A DNA stretch of 64,000 nucleotides from Macrothele yani (GCA_039090855.1 CM077024.1:62891594-62955593), one strand, 5' to 3'. Shown: positions 23,764 through 33,995, counted from the first letter of the stretch. The notes: generated by a model from the letters alone, not told the origin. Numbers and translations are program-made.

Positions 23764-24508
23764 ATGTTTTCGGAATAATATAATAATATTTGAAGAAGTT
23801 TTAGGAAGGGAGTGTCTGAACTCAGGTCTAAAACTGCCCTTAGGAATGAGAAGCTAGGAGATCTGAGTAAGTGAACTCAATAGGAAAGACAAACAGAAAA
23901 ATGTAGTGAAAGGAGAGGGTGATCCGTAACACAACTCTGTCTGGAAGGGGAAAAAGGGAACGAAGCACCGCACAACATCGCAGAGAACCACAACACCAAC
24001 CAGCCACCCGACGCACCAGGGTGCTACTGAAACTCAGCGATACCAATTTAAAATGTCCAAACAGAATTCATTTTCGCCATCTCGATGCCAATCTGATAAA
24101 GAAGAGTGTGGTGGTCTGTCTAACACCCACCAGTGTTCACATACTTACTCTCTCTGTCAAGGGGGTCAACGATCACCGCCTTAGTTCTGGGATACCTAAG
24201 GATTTCGCTGGGATTGTAATCAACCGCGCCGCTAACAAGTCCATTTGGATAGGTTTCCGCTTTCTTGAAGAACTTTCTGGCGAGTCTGATGGAAAACTCA
24301 TGTACCTTCTCGATTCCAAGTCTGTTCCTCAGGTTCCGAAGTGAGGTCCAAGGGGAAACCCCAGTGATCATTCGAAGTGCTCAGCTCTGCACCTTCTCGA
24401 TTCTCTCTCGCTGTTTCCTACTAATACTGATCCAAATGGTGGAGGCGTAGGTAAGCACCGGCCTGACGACAGTCTTGTACAGCAGTACTTTGTGCAGTGT
24501 TATAAGGA

Positions 24509-24688
24509 TGTAACGTACCAGGAGATGTGACGTACCTGCCCGAAGGACGCACACGACATAAAGGCAGATAGGAATCAGAATAAAACGTCCGCGTAGCTGA
24601 ATTGGTAGAGTGACTTATTCCGGAATGAGGGGATCCGGGTTCGAATCCTGGCGCGGATAAAAATGACGGAGAAATTTACTTCGTTATA
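24509..24688 (+). repeat. TRIM left LTR
   Basis: Starts TGTAACGTACCAGG and ends ttataa/ttata. It contains an AATAAA signal at 24579-24584 just upstream of the tRNA-like block. It differs from the right LTR at only a handful of positions (gctgaa/gctcaa, ggaatgag/ggaaggag, ttcgtt/ttcatt). Confidence 0.88.
24587..24658 (+). promoter_or_regulatory. tRNA-like block with A and B boxes inside the left LTR
   Basis: A 72-nt block from gtccgcgtagctgaattgg to cctggcgcggat. The 7-bp acceptor stem pairs (gtccgcg with cgcggat, one G-T). A D-arm-like A box (tagctgaattgg), a T stem (ccggg/cctgg) and a perfect B box (ggttcgaatcc) are present. The anticodon stem pairs only partly, so a working tRNA is unlikely. 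The boxes could serve as an internal Pol III promoter. Confidence 0.8.
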
Positions 24689-24846
24689 ATGGCGCCCAAA
24701 CTATCCGGATGACCCGACCGTTCAAAATCTCTCATTGGTGTGATGTTATTTACACACCGCGAGATAGGAAAAATAAGAGAATCCCTTCTCCAGCACTTCG
24801 TAAAAAAAAAAAAAATAATAAAAAAAAAATAATAAGGGGGAGATGA

Positions 24847-25026
24847 TGTAACGTACCAGGAGATGTGACGTACCTGCCCGAAGGACGCACACGACATAAA
24901 GGCAGATAGGAATCAGAATAAAACGTCCGCGTAGCTCAATTGGTAGAGTGACTTATTCCGGAAGGAGGGGATCCGGGTTCGAATCCTGGCGCGGATAAAA
25001 ATGACGGAGAAATTTACTTCATTATA
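24847..25026 (+). repeat. TRIM right LTR
   Basis: Starts TGTAACGTACCAGG at 24847 and ends next to the agga target duplication. Near identity with the left LTR implies a recent insertion, because the two LTRs are identical when an element integrates. Confidence 0.88.
24925..24996 (+). promoter_or_regulatory. tRNA-like block inside the right LTR
   Basis: Second copy of the 72-nt tRNA-like block, with the canonical A box tagctcaattgg and B box ggttcgaatcc. Only about two bases differ from the left-LTR copy. Its A box is closer to consensus than that of the left copy. Confidence 0.8.
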
Positions 25027-27495
25027 AGGAAGCTTCTCTGGCGGAGTAGTGGAGCTAGCTGTCCAAGGCATTGTCTAGCTTTATTCGTGCGGTAGCTGGT
25101 GTTCGACACCCACGAAATTCGACAATCTAGTTGGAGCCCTAGGTACTTAGTGGAGGTAGCCCAGGGGATTATCTCTTGAAACATAACGAGTTTCGGTACT
25201 CCTTGGAGAGATCCAAAAAACATCAGCGCACTGCTCTTAGACGGATTTATCTTTATCCGCCAGTCAGTGTAGTAGGTTTCCAGATGAGAGAGAAAGTCCT
25301 GGAGGAGCTTCACTGCTCTGCTTTTGTTCAGGGACCTGACGATGACAGCTGTATCATCTGCGTACATCATGACCTGCCCTTGTTTGGGTTTGGGTAAGTC
25401 GTGCAGATAAATGGAGAACAGTGTTGGTCCAAGAACCGAACCCTGAGGAACGCCAGCCCGAATATTCTTTTCCGAAGAAAGCTCACCGTTAATCTTAACA
25501 TTGAACCTGCGGCTGTTGAGGTACGAGCCAATCAGCTCAACAAGTGGGCGAGGGCATCGAAGCTTCTGCAACTTGTGCAAGAGACCATCATGCCAAACGC
25601 GGTCAAAAGCCTTGCTGATGTCCAGGAAGAGAGCAGTGGAATACTCGCCCTTATCTCGTCCTTCAGAAACGAATTCCGCAAGTCTGATCAACTGGTGGGA
25701 CGTAGCTTGCTTCGCCCGGAAACCACCCTGTTCGTCAGGAATCACACCATTTGCTTCACAGAGCTCAAGAAGCCGAGAGAGGATGACCCTCTCAAGGAGC
25801 TTACCCAGGACGGGCAAGAGAGATATTGGACGGTAGTTAACAGGTAAGGTATGATTGGTTCCAGGTTTGGGCAACACTACTACCACTGCTTTTTTCCAGT
25901 CCCTAGGGAAATACTTCAGCCGGAGAGACTCGTTGAAAATCTCCACCAGTACCAGAATCCAGCTCTCAGGGAGCAGTTGAACAGCTCTTGCCGAAACTCC
26001 ATCTCTTCCGGGAGCTTTCTTCACCTTTAGCTTTTTGATGTGTTGAGTTACCTCGAGGTAACTAACAGGCGAGATGACCTCATCTGTATCATCAAGATCG
26101 TATGTAGCTAAAGCCTCCACGACCCTATCCGTGTGACTAGGATTTTGGATGTCATGAGGTGAGAACTGCTCCTCCAGGGCACCAGCAAGGACCCCAGCCT
26201 TCTCGTCATCACCATACACCAAACCCTGTGGACCGAGAATGGGCGGTATGACAGTCTTAGTACACCGGAGTTTCCGAAGGGTGGTCCACACATCATCCTG
26301 ACGAGGTTGACCCGCGTTGAGAAGATACTTGTTCCATTGGAGTTCCCTGAACGCACGGATTTCTGCCCTGACGAGATTGCGACACGAGTTATAACGAACC
26401 CTGTCGTCGGCAGATCTCGACCGCTGCCAGATCCTCCGGAACTTGTTCTTCTCCCAGATCATCCGGACAATGCGTGGAGGAAGTGCATAAGGGTCTCGGG
26501 CAGGAGCTGAAGGTTTCCTGCGTTGATCCAAAATTGCCTGTATGCAACGAGTGAGTTCCTCCACCGCACTATCGACGTTCGAGCGAGTACTAGTATCCAC
26601 CGTAGGCGGATCAACCTGAGCAATAATTTCCTGGAACAACTTCCAATCAGTATACATCATCGTCCACCGGGTGGCTTCGACTCCGTTTAATCTCAGTAGG
26701 AGTGGGTCATGATCAGAGTCAAGCCCAGAAACCACAGAGACCTGATGAAAGTGCCTCACGAACTGGAGGACAGAAGAATCAATGACATCGCCAACCCCGC
26801 GTGACGGGGTGCAAGTAGGATGGACCGGACTTGCAACTGTAAGATCCAGCTTGTCAATGTATTGCGATAGTGCCACCCCAGCACTATTAGTTGAACGGCA
26901 AAACCAGTCAGGATGTTTAGCATTCCTGTCACCGGCCACTACAGTGGGAATGGGGTCCCCAAAGAGGAGGCCAAGATCATCGTCAGAAGGTACCTTCCCT
27001 GGACTGTTATAAACGGAAGCTAATTTAATCAAGCCTGAGCTTGTTTTTAGCTTAACAGCCAGTGCCTCAACATCCTTGAGATCCTTGAAGGGTGCGATGG
27101 ATGCACTTAAACCATTTCTGACTAAAATGACATTACCTCCTGCTGCTTGCCTATAGAGGGCCGGATCTCTGTCCTGTCGGAACACCTGGAAGTTCGCAAC
27201 ACCGACTCGCTTGATCCTAGGTGTGAGTTTTGACTCACAGATAAGAGCAACGTCGATGTCATGATCCTTCAGGAAGCTTGCAAGTTCAGCAAGTTTATTC
27301 CTGATGCCATTCGCATTCCAAAACATTATGTTGAGACTGTCCATAATGCGCTACTAGGCACAGGAGCTCAGGCTTAAGCCGCCAGACAGGCAACCAGAAC
27401 CCGTTTGAGGGCAAAGGGATCAATGCGCTCTACAAGCTCTGAGAGAAACTTTTGATCCGTAACCTCGATAGTGACAGGGTAAGTAGCCACTTCTG

Positions 27496-28476
27496 TTATC
27501 GTCCGGGGGCAGGCGTAACTTTTGCTGGTTGACCAGCAGTCTTGTTTTTGTTCTTTTTGCCTTTCCTTTTCCTCCTCTTGGAGCTTGTAGCAGAGGTGGA
27601 AGGCATGGAAGCAGCTGGGGGACTCTCCTTTACCGGTTTGGGGTCAACAGCAGCAGGTCTAGTAAGTGCCCTACATTTTGTTAGCATATTCTTCTGCTTT
27701 GGCTCTGGCTTCTGCCTGATGTTTTTTGGCAGCTTGTTGGCAAGCTGCTTGTAAATGGGGCAACCACGCCAGTTAGCCCAATGTTTACCACTGCAGTTGA
27801 CACAGAAACGCTGTGTCTTCTTGTCAGCCGTGCACTCCCTGCTGCAATGATCCTTGCCGCAGTGTACAGATTTTGGCTTCTGTCTGCAGTTGGACATGGC
27901 ATGACCAAAGCCTTGGCAGGTGAAGCACAGTTGTATCCTGCCCTTAGTTCGGTAGGGTTCAACCGAGATTGAAACCCCAAGGAGAGAAAACAACCGGAAG
28001 ATGTTCCTGCTCTGTTCAGTGTTAACGAGCTGAACCATGACCGATGGAAGGTCCTGTTTGCGGCTGTTTTGAAGCCGCCACACCGTTGTGACGGCAAAGG
28101 AATCCTGCAACTGTTCCCTAATGCTATCTACTGGGACACCCAATCCCAGTCCTTTAATGACAACACGGAGCGGTTTTTCTGTCGGCAGGGTGAAAGTGAA
28201 AAACTCAACCTTGCAGTTTTCAAGGAGAGATGTCAACCGCCGATGATCGGCGATAGTCTTCACTTTTATGGTGGTACGATCCCCCACCATTTTTACCGAC
28301 GCCGTCTCCTCAAGCTCTTTTTCTATCCTCTCATAAATCAGAGGCCAGTTGCTAATTCCTCTGCAAACCACCGGTGGCACCCTTTTGGACACGTTAGTTG
28401 GCAAACATGTCTCGGGGTCTTTGGTGACCTGTACCTGTTCCGCGATCACGGAGACGCTTGAGTTGACCTCTTGCAT
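27496..28476 (-). pseudogene. Jockey-type ORF1 (gag-like, zinc knuckles)
   Basis: A 326-codon frame. Its first half is the domain typical of arthropod Jockey ORF1 proteins (VVCRGISNWPLIYERIEKEL, FTFTLPTEKPLRVVIKGLG, and NIFRLFSLLGVSISVEPYR). Three CCHC-like knuckles follow: CFTCQGFGHAMSNC, a mutated middle one (CGKDHCSREC) and CVNCSGKHWANWRGC. The C-terminus is a basic, lysine-rich tail (KRRKRKGKKNKNK). The protein would bind element RNA in the RNP. The N-terminal part lies in another frame upstream (28695-28960), so the complete ORF1 is frameshifted. Confidence 0.88.
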
Positions 28477-28694
28477 CTCTACGCATTGTGGATCAGACTC
28501 GTGTTCAATGACGGCCTCGATTAGGTCAGCCCGTTTCCCGTTTCCGATGGGTGAGGGACCTTTTATTTCCTTGACCTCTTGACGCCACCATTTCTTTTTG
28601 CAGGAGCATCAACAACCGAGGAGATTGGCTCAGTCAAAACTTGGGGCTTTGCTGTCCCTTTTCTTCCCAGCACCGTCAACCTGCAGGGAGGTTT

Positions 28695-28960
28695 TCATAC
28701 TTTGGGTTGGGAAGGGGGTTTAGTTATAGCCTCAGCATAAGTTGGCCTATGCTCTGGATCAGAGACTTCACTACCATTCCTCGGCTCTTCCGCAGGATTA
28801 CGGGAGGCATCCTGTCCTGAGTCGTCACTGCCACTTGCAGGATCATTCGACTCTGTAGACTCCTGGGACCCACTTGGTCTGCCAGTTGTCCGAAGATTCT
28901 CACGAACAGGGTGTTCCGAGCTAACGGCTGAATTCCACAGTTGATCCTCTTCGCTCAATT
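28695..28960 (-). pseudogene. Jockey-type ORF1, N-terminal segment in another frame
   Basis: An acidic, serine-rich segment (SEEDQLWNSAVSSEHPVREN) ends with PTYAEAITKPPSQP; a YA-type motif of this sort commonly marks the N-terminal region of LINE ORF1 proteins. About 220 bp in mixed frames separates it from the rest of ORF1. The reported frame begins with TTG; an ATG pair just upstream (near 28970) is in a different frame. Confidence 0.65.
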
Positions 28961-29496
28961 GAGGTCATCATCTCTGATTTGTCTTGAGAAACAGCCATAT
29001 GTGAGCAAAGTACAAAAGAAATCACAATTCAGAGAAGAAAAGCACTGAAATACATCTAGAACCTAACAAAAGCTCAAATCTTTTGAAAAGGACTAACTCT
29101 AAACTAGAAGTTTGAACACTACTGTAGAACCTAGATTTGAAACATGACGCTAAACAGATAATACACTACTGCATATAATGAACAACGACAAGATACACTA
29201 TACACTACTGCCTAACTCCTATCTAATTGACGTAGAGAACAATTCACTGAGCACTAGTCCCTAACGCTACAATGAGCACCTAACTTCTAGACTGAAAATG
29301 GATAACCAGCTAGAGAAGAACCTGACTAACTGCCTGTCAAAAACTGGTTCCTGTCACTATATGAAAAACTAACTCCTAACTAGCTCCTAAACACAAAATA
29401 AGCAAACAACAAAAAAGTTTTACAAAAAGCTTACCTTGATGACGTCTTCTCTTGACTTGCGATGAAAACCAAATCAGCGAAGCACAAAACACACTG
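28961..29496 (-). other. 5' leader of the Jockey-type LINE
   Basis: Non-coding on both strands, with many short variants of the motif cctaact/ctaact on the plus strand. It should contain the internal Pol II promoter expected of a full-length Jockey element, but no specific site can be named. A 5' splice-like caag/gtaagc lies at about 29430-29440 on the minus strand. Confidence 0.5.
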
Positions 29497-29507
29497 ATGT
29501 TTTCGGA

Positions 29508-29809
29508 TCATCATATCATCATATGTAGAGGATTTTAGGAAGGGAGTGTCTGACCCCAGGTCTTAAACAACCCTTAGAAATAAGAAGCTAGGAGATTTGG
29601 GCTAGAGTGCCCGATAGGAAAGTGACACGGAAGCGAAGTAGAAAGGGGGAGGAAGACGCCCGTATTTATTACCGGGGGCCAGTGGCTTAACGTGCCCATC
29701 CGACGCACGACCGATATTTAGTGGATCGAGCGTTCGTACCTGCCTGGGATCGAACCTCAGGTCCTTTCTGTGGCAGTCACGAACGTTTCCCACTCGGTCA
29801 CCCGCGGCC
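29508..29809 (-). mobile_element. SINE-2 (tRNA-derived), copy 2
   Basis: Reverse-oriented. The head ends at 29809, the B box reads ggttcgatccc on the minus strand, and the tail is an (ATC)n-type run at 29508-29525. It is flanked by tgatgttttcgga (29495-29507) and tgatgtttccgga (29810-29822), the same target sequence that flanks copy 1 and the LINE. Confidence 0.88.
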
Positions 29810-30124
29810 TGATGTTTCCGGAATGCCTACAGCACACCTTATAAACCCTCCAAGCCAGCTCACGACACGTGCCTTCTTTCATTGGCTACGCGCTGTTGAC
29901 GTCAAAAGTAGGAGGTGGTCACAATAATGTGACTCGACTGTGCGTATCGTAATTACTTCTATATATGTAGATATAGTAGTTAAAATTTTATAAATATAGC
30001 AAATAGAAAACTTGCCCCCCCCTCTGAGGTTCCATTAGCCCCTCCCGGCCTGAAAGAAACACTGTGAAGAAGGCGATTGAGATTCCCAACTCCTTCGGAG
30101 TTCGAATTTTTGATACCATATTAA

Positions 30125-30346
30125 ATGGACCGAATGCAGTTTTCTGTAGAGCATGCAGTAATCATCGAATCGGTCCTAGAGAATCTTCAAAATTTTGAAC
30201 GAGGTCCTTTTCTTGCAACGTACGAACAAGCGCGCTCCATTTACGGATGCGATAAAATTACATCCCCTACACAGTTTGAGGAACAAATGGGAATTTTAGG
30301 CCAATATACCGAAATCGGCAAACGATATTCTGGGCAAATTCTGTAA
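30125..30346 (+). other. Unrecognised 73-codon frame
   Basis: ATG 30125 to TAA 30346 (MDRMQFSVEHAVIIESVLEN, then FERGPFLATYEQARSIYG). The composition looks protein-like, and it may be the N-terminal end of an unidentified element protein, but no family was recognised and no continuation was found downstream. Confidence 0.25.
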
Positions 30347-30647
30347 ATGAACAAACTACAAAGTATGGCGATAAAAGGTGCACCAGAAACTGATGCAAAA
30401 GTTTCGATTCCAGTTTTAATCAGATTGTACTCAGTGATTTTTTTCTCCCTCTCTTAAGCTGCGCCCCAGGTAACTTAGATTATACGCAATGATTTTTGCA
30501 TCCTCTTTTGAGCTGCACATGAGGCAGCCTTCCCCACCCTATTTATGCCTCTGATGCGGGAGTTGTGGGGAGGGGATGGGGTGACTATCAGTACGCCCCT
30601 GTTTACGCACCGTCCCTTCTCCGGGAGTAGCTATGCGCTGGGCAGAA

Positions 30648-31493
30648 TCATGCTTTTCTTATAGAGTGCTTGAAATTATACACCTTGCAGTTCAAGCGTT
30701 CCCCAAAGTACTGGTGAAGGAAAGGACCCACAGCACTTCTAAACAGATGCACGTGAGGCAGGAGAACCTCGGTACAATAGCGGACACCAGTGACTGAACC
30801 TCCTTGGAAGATGTGGAGGTCAGTACGGCTATCAAGCATGATACCGCCCCAAACGAGAACTCCGCCACCTCCAAACCGGTCCCTTTCGATGATGCTGGAG
30901 GTGTGATTGCGTGTTCCCTGCTCTCTCCAGATGTGTATACATCCAGAATCGCTCGTCAGACTAAATCGGCTCTCATCCGTAAAGAGAACTTGACCCCATT
31001 GCTGATGTGTCCAGTTCTTGTGTTCCTGGCACCAATGAAACCGCCGTCTCCGATGAGCAGGCGTTAATGGCACACGCCGTACTGGTCGTCGTGCAAATAG
31101 ACCACCTTTGTCCAACCTCCTGGACACGGTAAAACGCGATAACGGACATCCAGTTGTCTGTTGCATGTGCCTTGCGATTTCTCCCGCTGTCTGCCGTCTG
31201 TCTCTTCTCGCCTGTAGGACAATATACCGGTCGTCCGCCGCCGTGGTTGCTCGTGGACGACCACTGCTAAACTCTCGGACAGCTGTTCCTGACGTTTGAA
31301 ATGCTATCCAAGCTCGTGAAACGATGGTGTGAGCGATCCCAAATTCCTCGGCCACACTAGTCACATTTCGACCTTCTTGCAACTTCCCTATAACGCGACC
31401 TCGGGTAAAGTCACTTTGATGTAGTCTACTGGATTGCCTGTTGGCCATATCACACGGTGACAGCAATTCGACGTCGTTCAAACCGATGTACAC
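30648..31493 (-). pseudogene. Tc1-like transposase, C-terminally truncated
   Basis: The natural start is probably the ATG at 31448 (MANRQSSRLHQSDFTRGRVI). The bipartite paired-like DNA-binding domain has NVTSVAEEFGIAHTIVSRAW, then GRPRATTAADDRYI and SRFTVSRRL. The catalytic core begins with VLFTDESRFSL (first aspartate) and GGVLVWGGIMLDSRTDLHIF. The frame then runs from AVGPFLHQYFGERLNC into unrelated codons. The second aspartate (QDNARPH) and glutamate motifs are absent, so the protein would be catalytically dead. There are no internal stops before the truncation. Confidence 0.88.
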
Positions 31494-31523
31494 CGTGCAA
31501 TATCTTTCAACGAATTGCTGAGC

Positions 31524-31842
31524 ATTATCATGATCATATGTAGAGGATTTTAGGAAGGGAGTGCCTGACCCCAGGTCTTAAACAACCCTTGGAAATAGGA
31601 AACTAGGAGATTTGGGCTAGAGCGCCCGATAGGAAAGTGACACGGAAGCGAAGTAGAAAGGGCGAGGAAGACGCTCTTATTTATTACTGGGAGGCCAGTA
31701 CCCGGGGTCCGACGGCTTAACGTGCCCATCCGAACCACGGCGGATATTTAGTGGATCGAGCGTTCGTACCTGCTGGGATCGAACCTGAGGTCCTTCCCGT
31801 GGCAGTAACGAACGTTGCCTACTAGGCCACCCGCGGCCCCAT
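31524..31842 (-). mobile_element. SINE-2 (tRNA-derived), copy 3
   Basis: Complete reverse-oriented copy. The head, near 31838, carries the B box ggttcgatccc; the tail is attatcatgatcatatg. The perfect 12-bp target duplication gaattgctgagc lies at 31512-31523 and 31843-31854. The 3' part shares the ttttaggaagggagtg motif with other copies and with the Jockey-type LINE tail. Confidence 0.92.
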
Positions 31843-32040
31843 GAATTGCTGAGCGTACACCGCCCGTGTGCTTTATACCCTCTCGACCCCCCTACGTCAT
31901 GCTGCATATATGCGCATGCCCTACCGCACCGGACCCTAGTCTATCTCCTGAGTGGTCTTTCGGTCCGTTCTGCCTGCTCGTTCCGTTGTTATGCTAATTT
32001 CTCCTCTTCGTCCTTAAGTTTTGCACACCATTGTATCTGA

Positions 32041-32900
32041 TGAAGCTTTTCTTGGGGTTTCTTAACGACATATGCAACACTAATTGAAAATAAAAAGACA
32101 TACACTAGCAGCAACCACCTTATACTGTAACATTTCCTACAGATGGCTTGAATGTGTTTCATTAAAAAGAAATAATATCAATTCATTTGAGACAACGAAT
32201 GCCATTCGTCCGAGATAATTCCGGCATGAATATCATCCTACGGCACCAGATGACTTCATCCCTGGCCCTAAATTAGGGACAGCTTACTGACTTGCTCACA
32301 GTGCTCAATAAACTCCAATAAAAAAAATAATCCGAGTTTCAGACAGAGCAAAATAAAAGTCACCAAAGTTCCTGTGCATTGTGAAAACATCCGTGATCAC
32401 AGGAAGAAATGATTTTTACGAAAAACGCACTTTTTCACATTAAAACGACGTGGTTTTAAAACTAATATATTACGTTCGCTAGAATGTTCAAAAGTCCTTT
32501 TATACCAGTGGGAAAATATGTAGACGTTAAACAACCTATACGAGATTTGAAAATGATTAAACTTCAAAGTATTTTCTAAAAAGTTCACAAAACAGCACAA
32601 AAACGTAAGTTGTTGCACGTTTCTGGTGTCAGGCACAAATTATAAATCCTTTTAGCTTTTCTCAGGACTTTTAAGAATTTTTTTTTCGCACAATGTTCGT
32701 ACAATGGAAATGCCACGCATCTCAGAAGAGCTCGAATTTTTGTTAAGTTTTTCCTCACGGTCTACGGAAATAAAGATGTTTTTTTGTCAAAAAAATAAAT
32801 AAAAATAAAACACGTTCCGGTGGGTAGTTGAACATCAGTTAAAAATTCAATGTTTAAACAAAGTTTAAAGACTATAATTTCCTCTCTTGAAATAAAAAAA
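32041..32900. other. Non-coding stretch with a degenerate SINE-1
   Basis: Apart from the decayed SINE-1 at about 32207-32327, nothing was recognised. Confidence 0.4.
32207..32327 (+). mobile_element. Degenerate SINE-1 copy
   Basis: Contains tacggcacc, ccctggccctaaattaggga, ttgctcacagtgctcaataa and an A tail, matching the SINE-1 body in order. The tRNA head is mostly lost, so it is an old copy. Confidence 0.65.
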
Positions 32901-33809
32901 TATACACTGAGTGGCCACTTTATTATGACCATCTGACAGTTTTAAGCAAATGAGCTGTGTCTGCACGCTGTTGCCGCCAGAGGGCGAGGCTAGTATAAAA
33001 AGGGAAAGCTTAGTGCTTGCGACAGTAATAGAAGTGATTTTTTGGTGACGAGATGGGTAAAAAATGCAATTTGACGGACTTTCAACATGGGATGATTGTA
33101 CAAGCTCGGAGCCATGGAGCGAGTACTACCGAAACCGCTGCATTCATGAAATGTTCCAGAGCAGCTGTTGTTAAAGTGTTTAAAGACTGGACTGTCAGCC
33201 AAAAAACTGGGTCTCTACGTGCAACGTGTGGTCGTCATCGACTAGTGACTGCTCGGGCGGAACGGAGAGTGTCCAGACTGGTAACAGACAACAGAAGGAC
33301 AACACTGCAGCAAATTACAGACCATCTTAATCAAGGATCCCCTCAAATGATCTCTGCACGCACTGTTCGCCGTACACTGCATCGGATGGGATATGGCAGC
33401 CAAAGGCCTGTTCGAACGCCTTTGCTGTCTGCAGTTAACAAGAGAAAACATCTCCAGTTCGCAAAGGGGCACAAGGATTGGACAGTCGATAATTGGAAAC
33501 AAATTATGTGGTCCGATGAATCACGTTTTCAGTTCCACCATGCCGATGGCCGAGTGAGAATTTGGCGGAAACAGCACGAAAGCATGTACCCCAAATGCAT
33601 TGTTACAACACTTCAAGCTGGTGGAGGCAACGTTATGGTTTGGGGAATGCTTTCCTGGCATGCTTTGGGCCCTTTAATTCGTGTTGATAAACGTCTGACT
33701 GGTACATCCTATCTAAACATCGTTGCGGACGAAGTGCATCCTGTCATGTGGATGGTTTATCCCAATGGCGATGGCTACTTTCAACAAGATAATGCCCCCG
33801 CACGGGGAT

Positions 33810-33995
33810 AACTGGTTTTCCAGTTATTTGGGGAGCGGCGCCCCCACGGCCCGAGCTGACCTTGTGACTGGTCAACATCTGTTGTCATGCCACTGCCTGT
33901 TTTTTGTTTTGGTGCTGTTGGTGTTTGCAGGGACGGCTGTTCATCCAGCTGTTGGGGAGTCGCGGCCCCCACGATCCCGAGCTGGTCTTGTGTCT
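33810..33995. repeat. Two ~134-bp leader repeats (degenerate) in the gag-only LINE
   Basis: The motif ttggggagcggcgcccccac at about 33819 recurs as ttggggagtcgcggccccca at about 33953, each followed by cgagctg and cttgtg. Tandem leader repeats often carry the internal promoter of a LINE; the offset here is about 134 bp. Confidence 0.7.

Larger units (their letters stand above)
24509..25026 (+). mobile_element. TRIM: miniature LTR retroelement with tRNA-like sequence in its LTRs
   Basis: Two near-identical direct repeats of about 180 bp (24509-24688 and 24847-25026, offset 338 bp) enclose only ~158 bp of non-coding DNA. The repeats start TGTAAC. Directly after the left one comes TGGCGCCC (24690-24697), a classic primer-binding start. 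Just before the right one is a purine tract (aataagggggaga, 24831-24843). These features define a terminal-repeat retrotransposon in miniature. The target duplication is agga (24505-24508 and 25027-25030), although flanking identity extends to ttataagga. It sits in the Jockey-type ORF2, and removing it restores that frame exactly. It encodes no protein, so it must depend on another LTR element. Confidence 0.85.
24120..27344 (-). pseudogene. Jockey-type ORF2: endonuclease and reverse transcriptase
   Basis: ATG at 27344; the reading frame is open for 776 codons to the TRIM insertion at 25026. The endonuclease occupies roughly residues 1-220 (NIMFWNANGIRNKL, LICESKL, VVAGDRNAKHPDW, SGLDSDHDPLLL). 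The RT follows (KKAPGRDGVSARAV, LFLDISKAFDRVWHDGL, GVPQGSVLGPTLFSIYL), with the YADD box at about 25354-25365. The C-terminal part resumes at 24507 beyond the TRIM in the same frame (TLHKVLLYKTVVRPVLTYAS) and ends at 24120. One in-frame TGA near 24390 interrupts the tail. Endonuclease and RT motifs are otherwise intact, so this is a fairly young copy. Confidence 0.93.
23776..29496 (-). mobile_element. Jockey-type LINE with two ORFs, interrupted by a TRIM
   Basis: Minus-strand order: 5' leader of about 530 bp (29496-28960), gag-like ORF1, ORF2, and a 3' region ending in an ATT-rich tail (aataatataataatattt at 23774-23792). It is bounded by atgttttcgga at 23764-23774 and 29497-29507. After removing the 518-bp TRIM its length is about 5.2 kb, normal for a full-length Jockey element. 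The last ~130 bp (23793-23925) resemble the tail of SINE-2. Confidence 0.88.
22594..29941 (-). mobile_element. Tc1-like transposon (family T2), split by nested insertions
   Basis: The left terminal repeat acagtcgagtcacattattg starts at 22594. Its complement ends at about 29941 (caataatgtgactcgactgt). The two ends match over about 27 bp through gtgaccacc. Native element sequence is only about 22594-23445 and 29812-29941; everything between is later insertions (SINE-2, Jockey-type LINE, SINE-2). The flanking TA dinucleotides are degenerate, so the outermost bases are uncertain by a few positions. Confidence 0.85.
30648..32033 (-). mobile_element. Tc1-like transposon (family T3), truncated, with SINE-2 inside
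   Basis: The right end has a Tc1-style terminal repeat (the complement of ttgcacaccattg, ending at 32033, followed by TA). The left end and C-terminal third of the transposase are missing, and no matching inverted repeat was found near 30500-30650. A SINE-2 at 31524-31842 lies in the 5' leader between transposase start and terminal repeat. Confidence 0.75.

Noticed and set aside
24587..24658. Functional tRNA gene
   Set aside because: The anticodon stem pairs only partly, and the block is repeated at a fixed position inside both LTRs of a retroelement, so it is better explained as an LTR component.
25176..26510. Plus-strand frames across the Jockey-type ORF2
   Set aside because: They mirror the open minus-strand ORF2 and show no independent domain.
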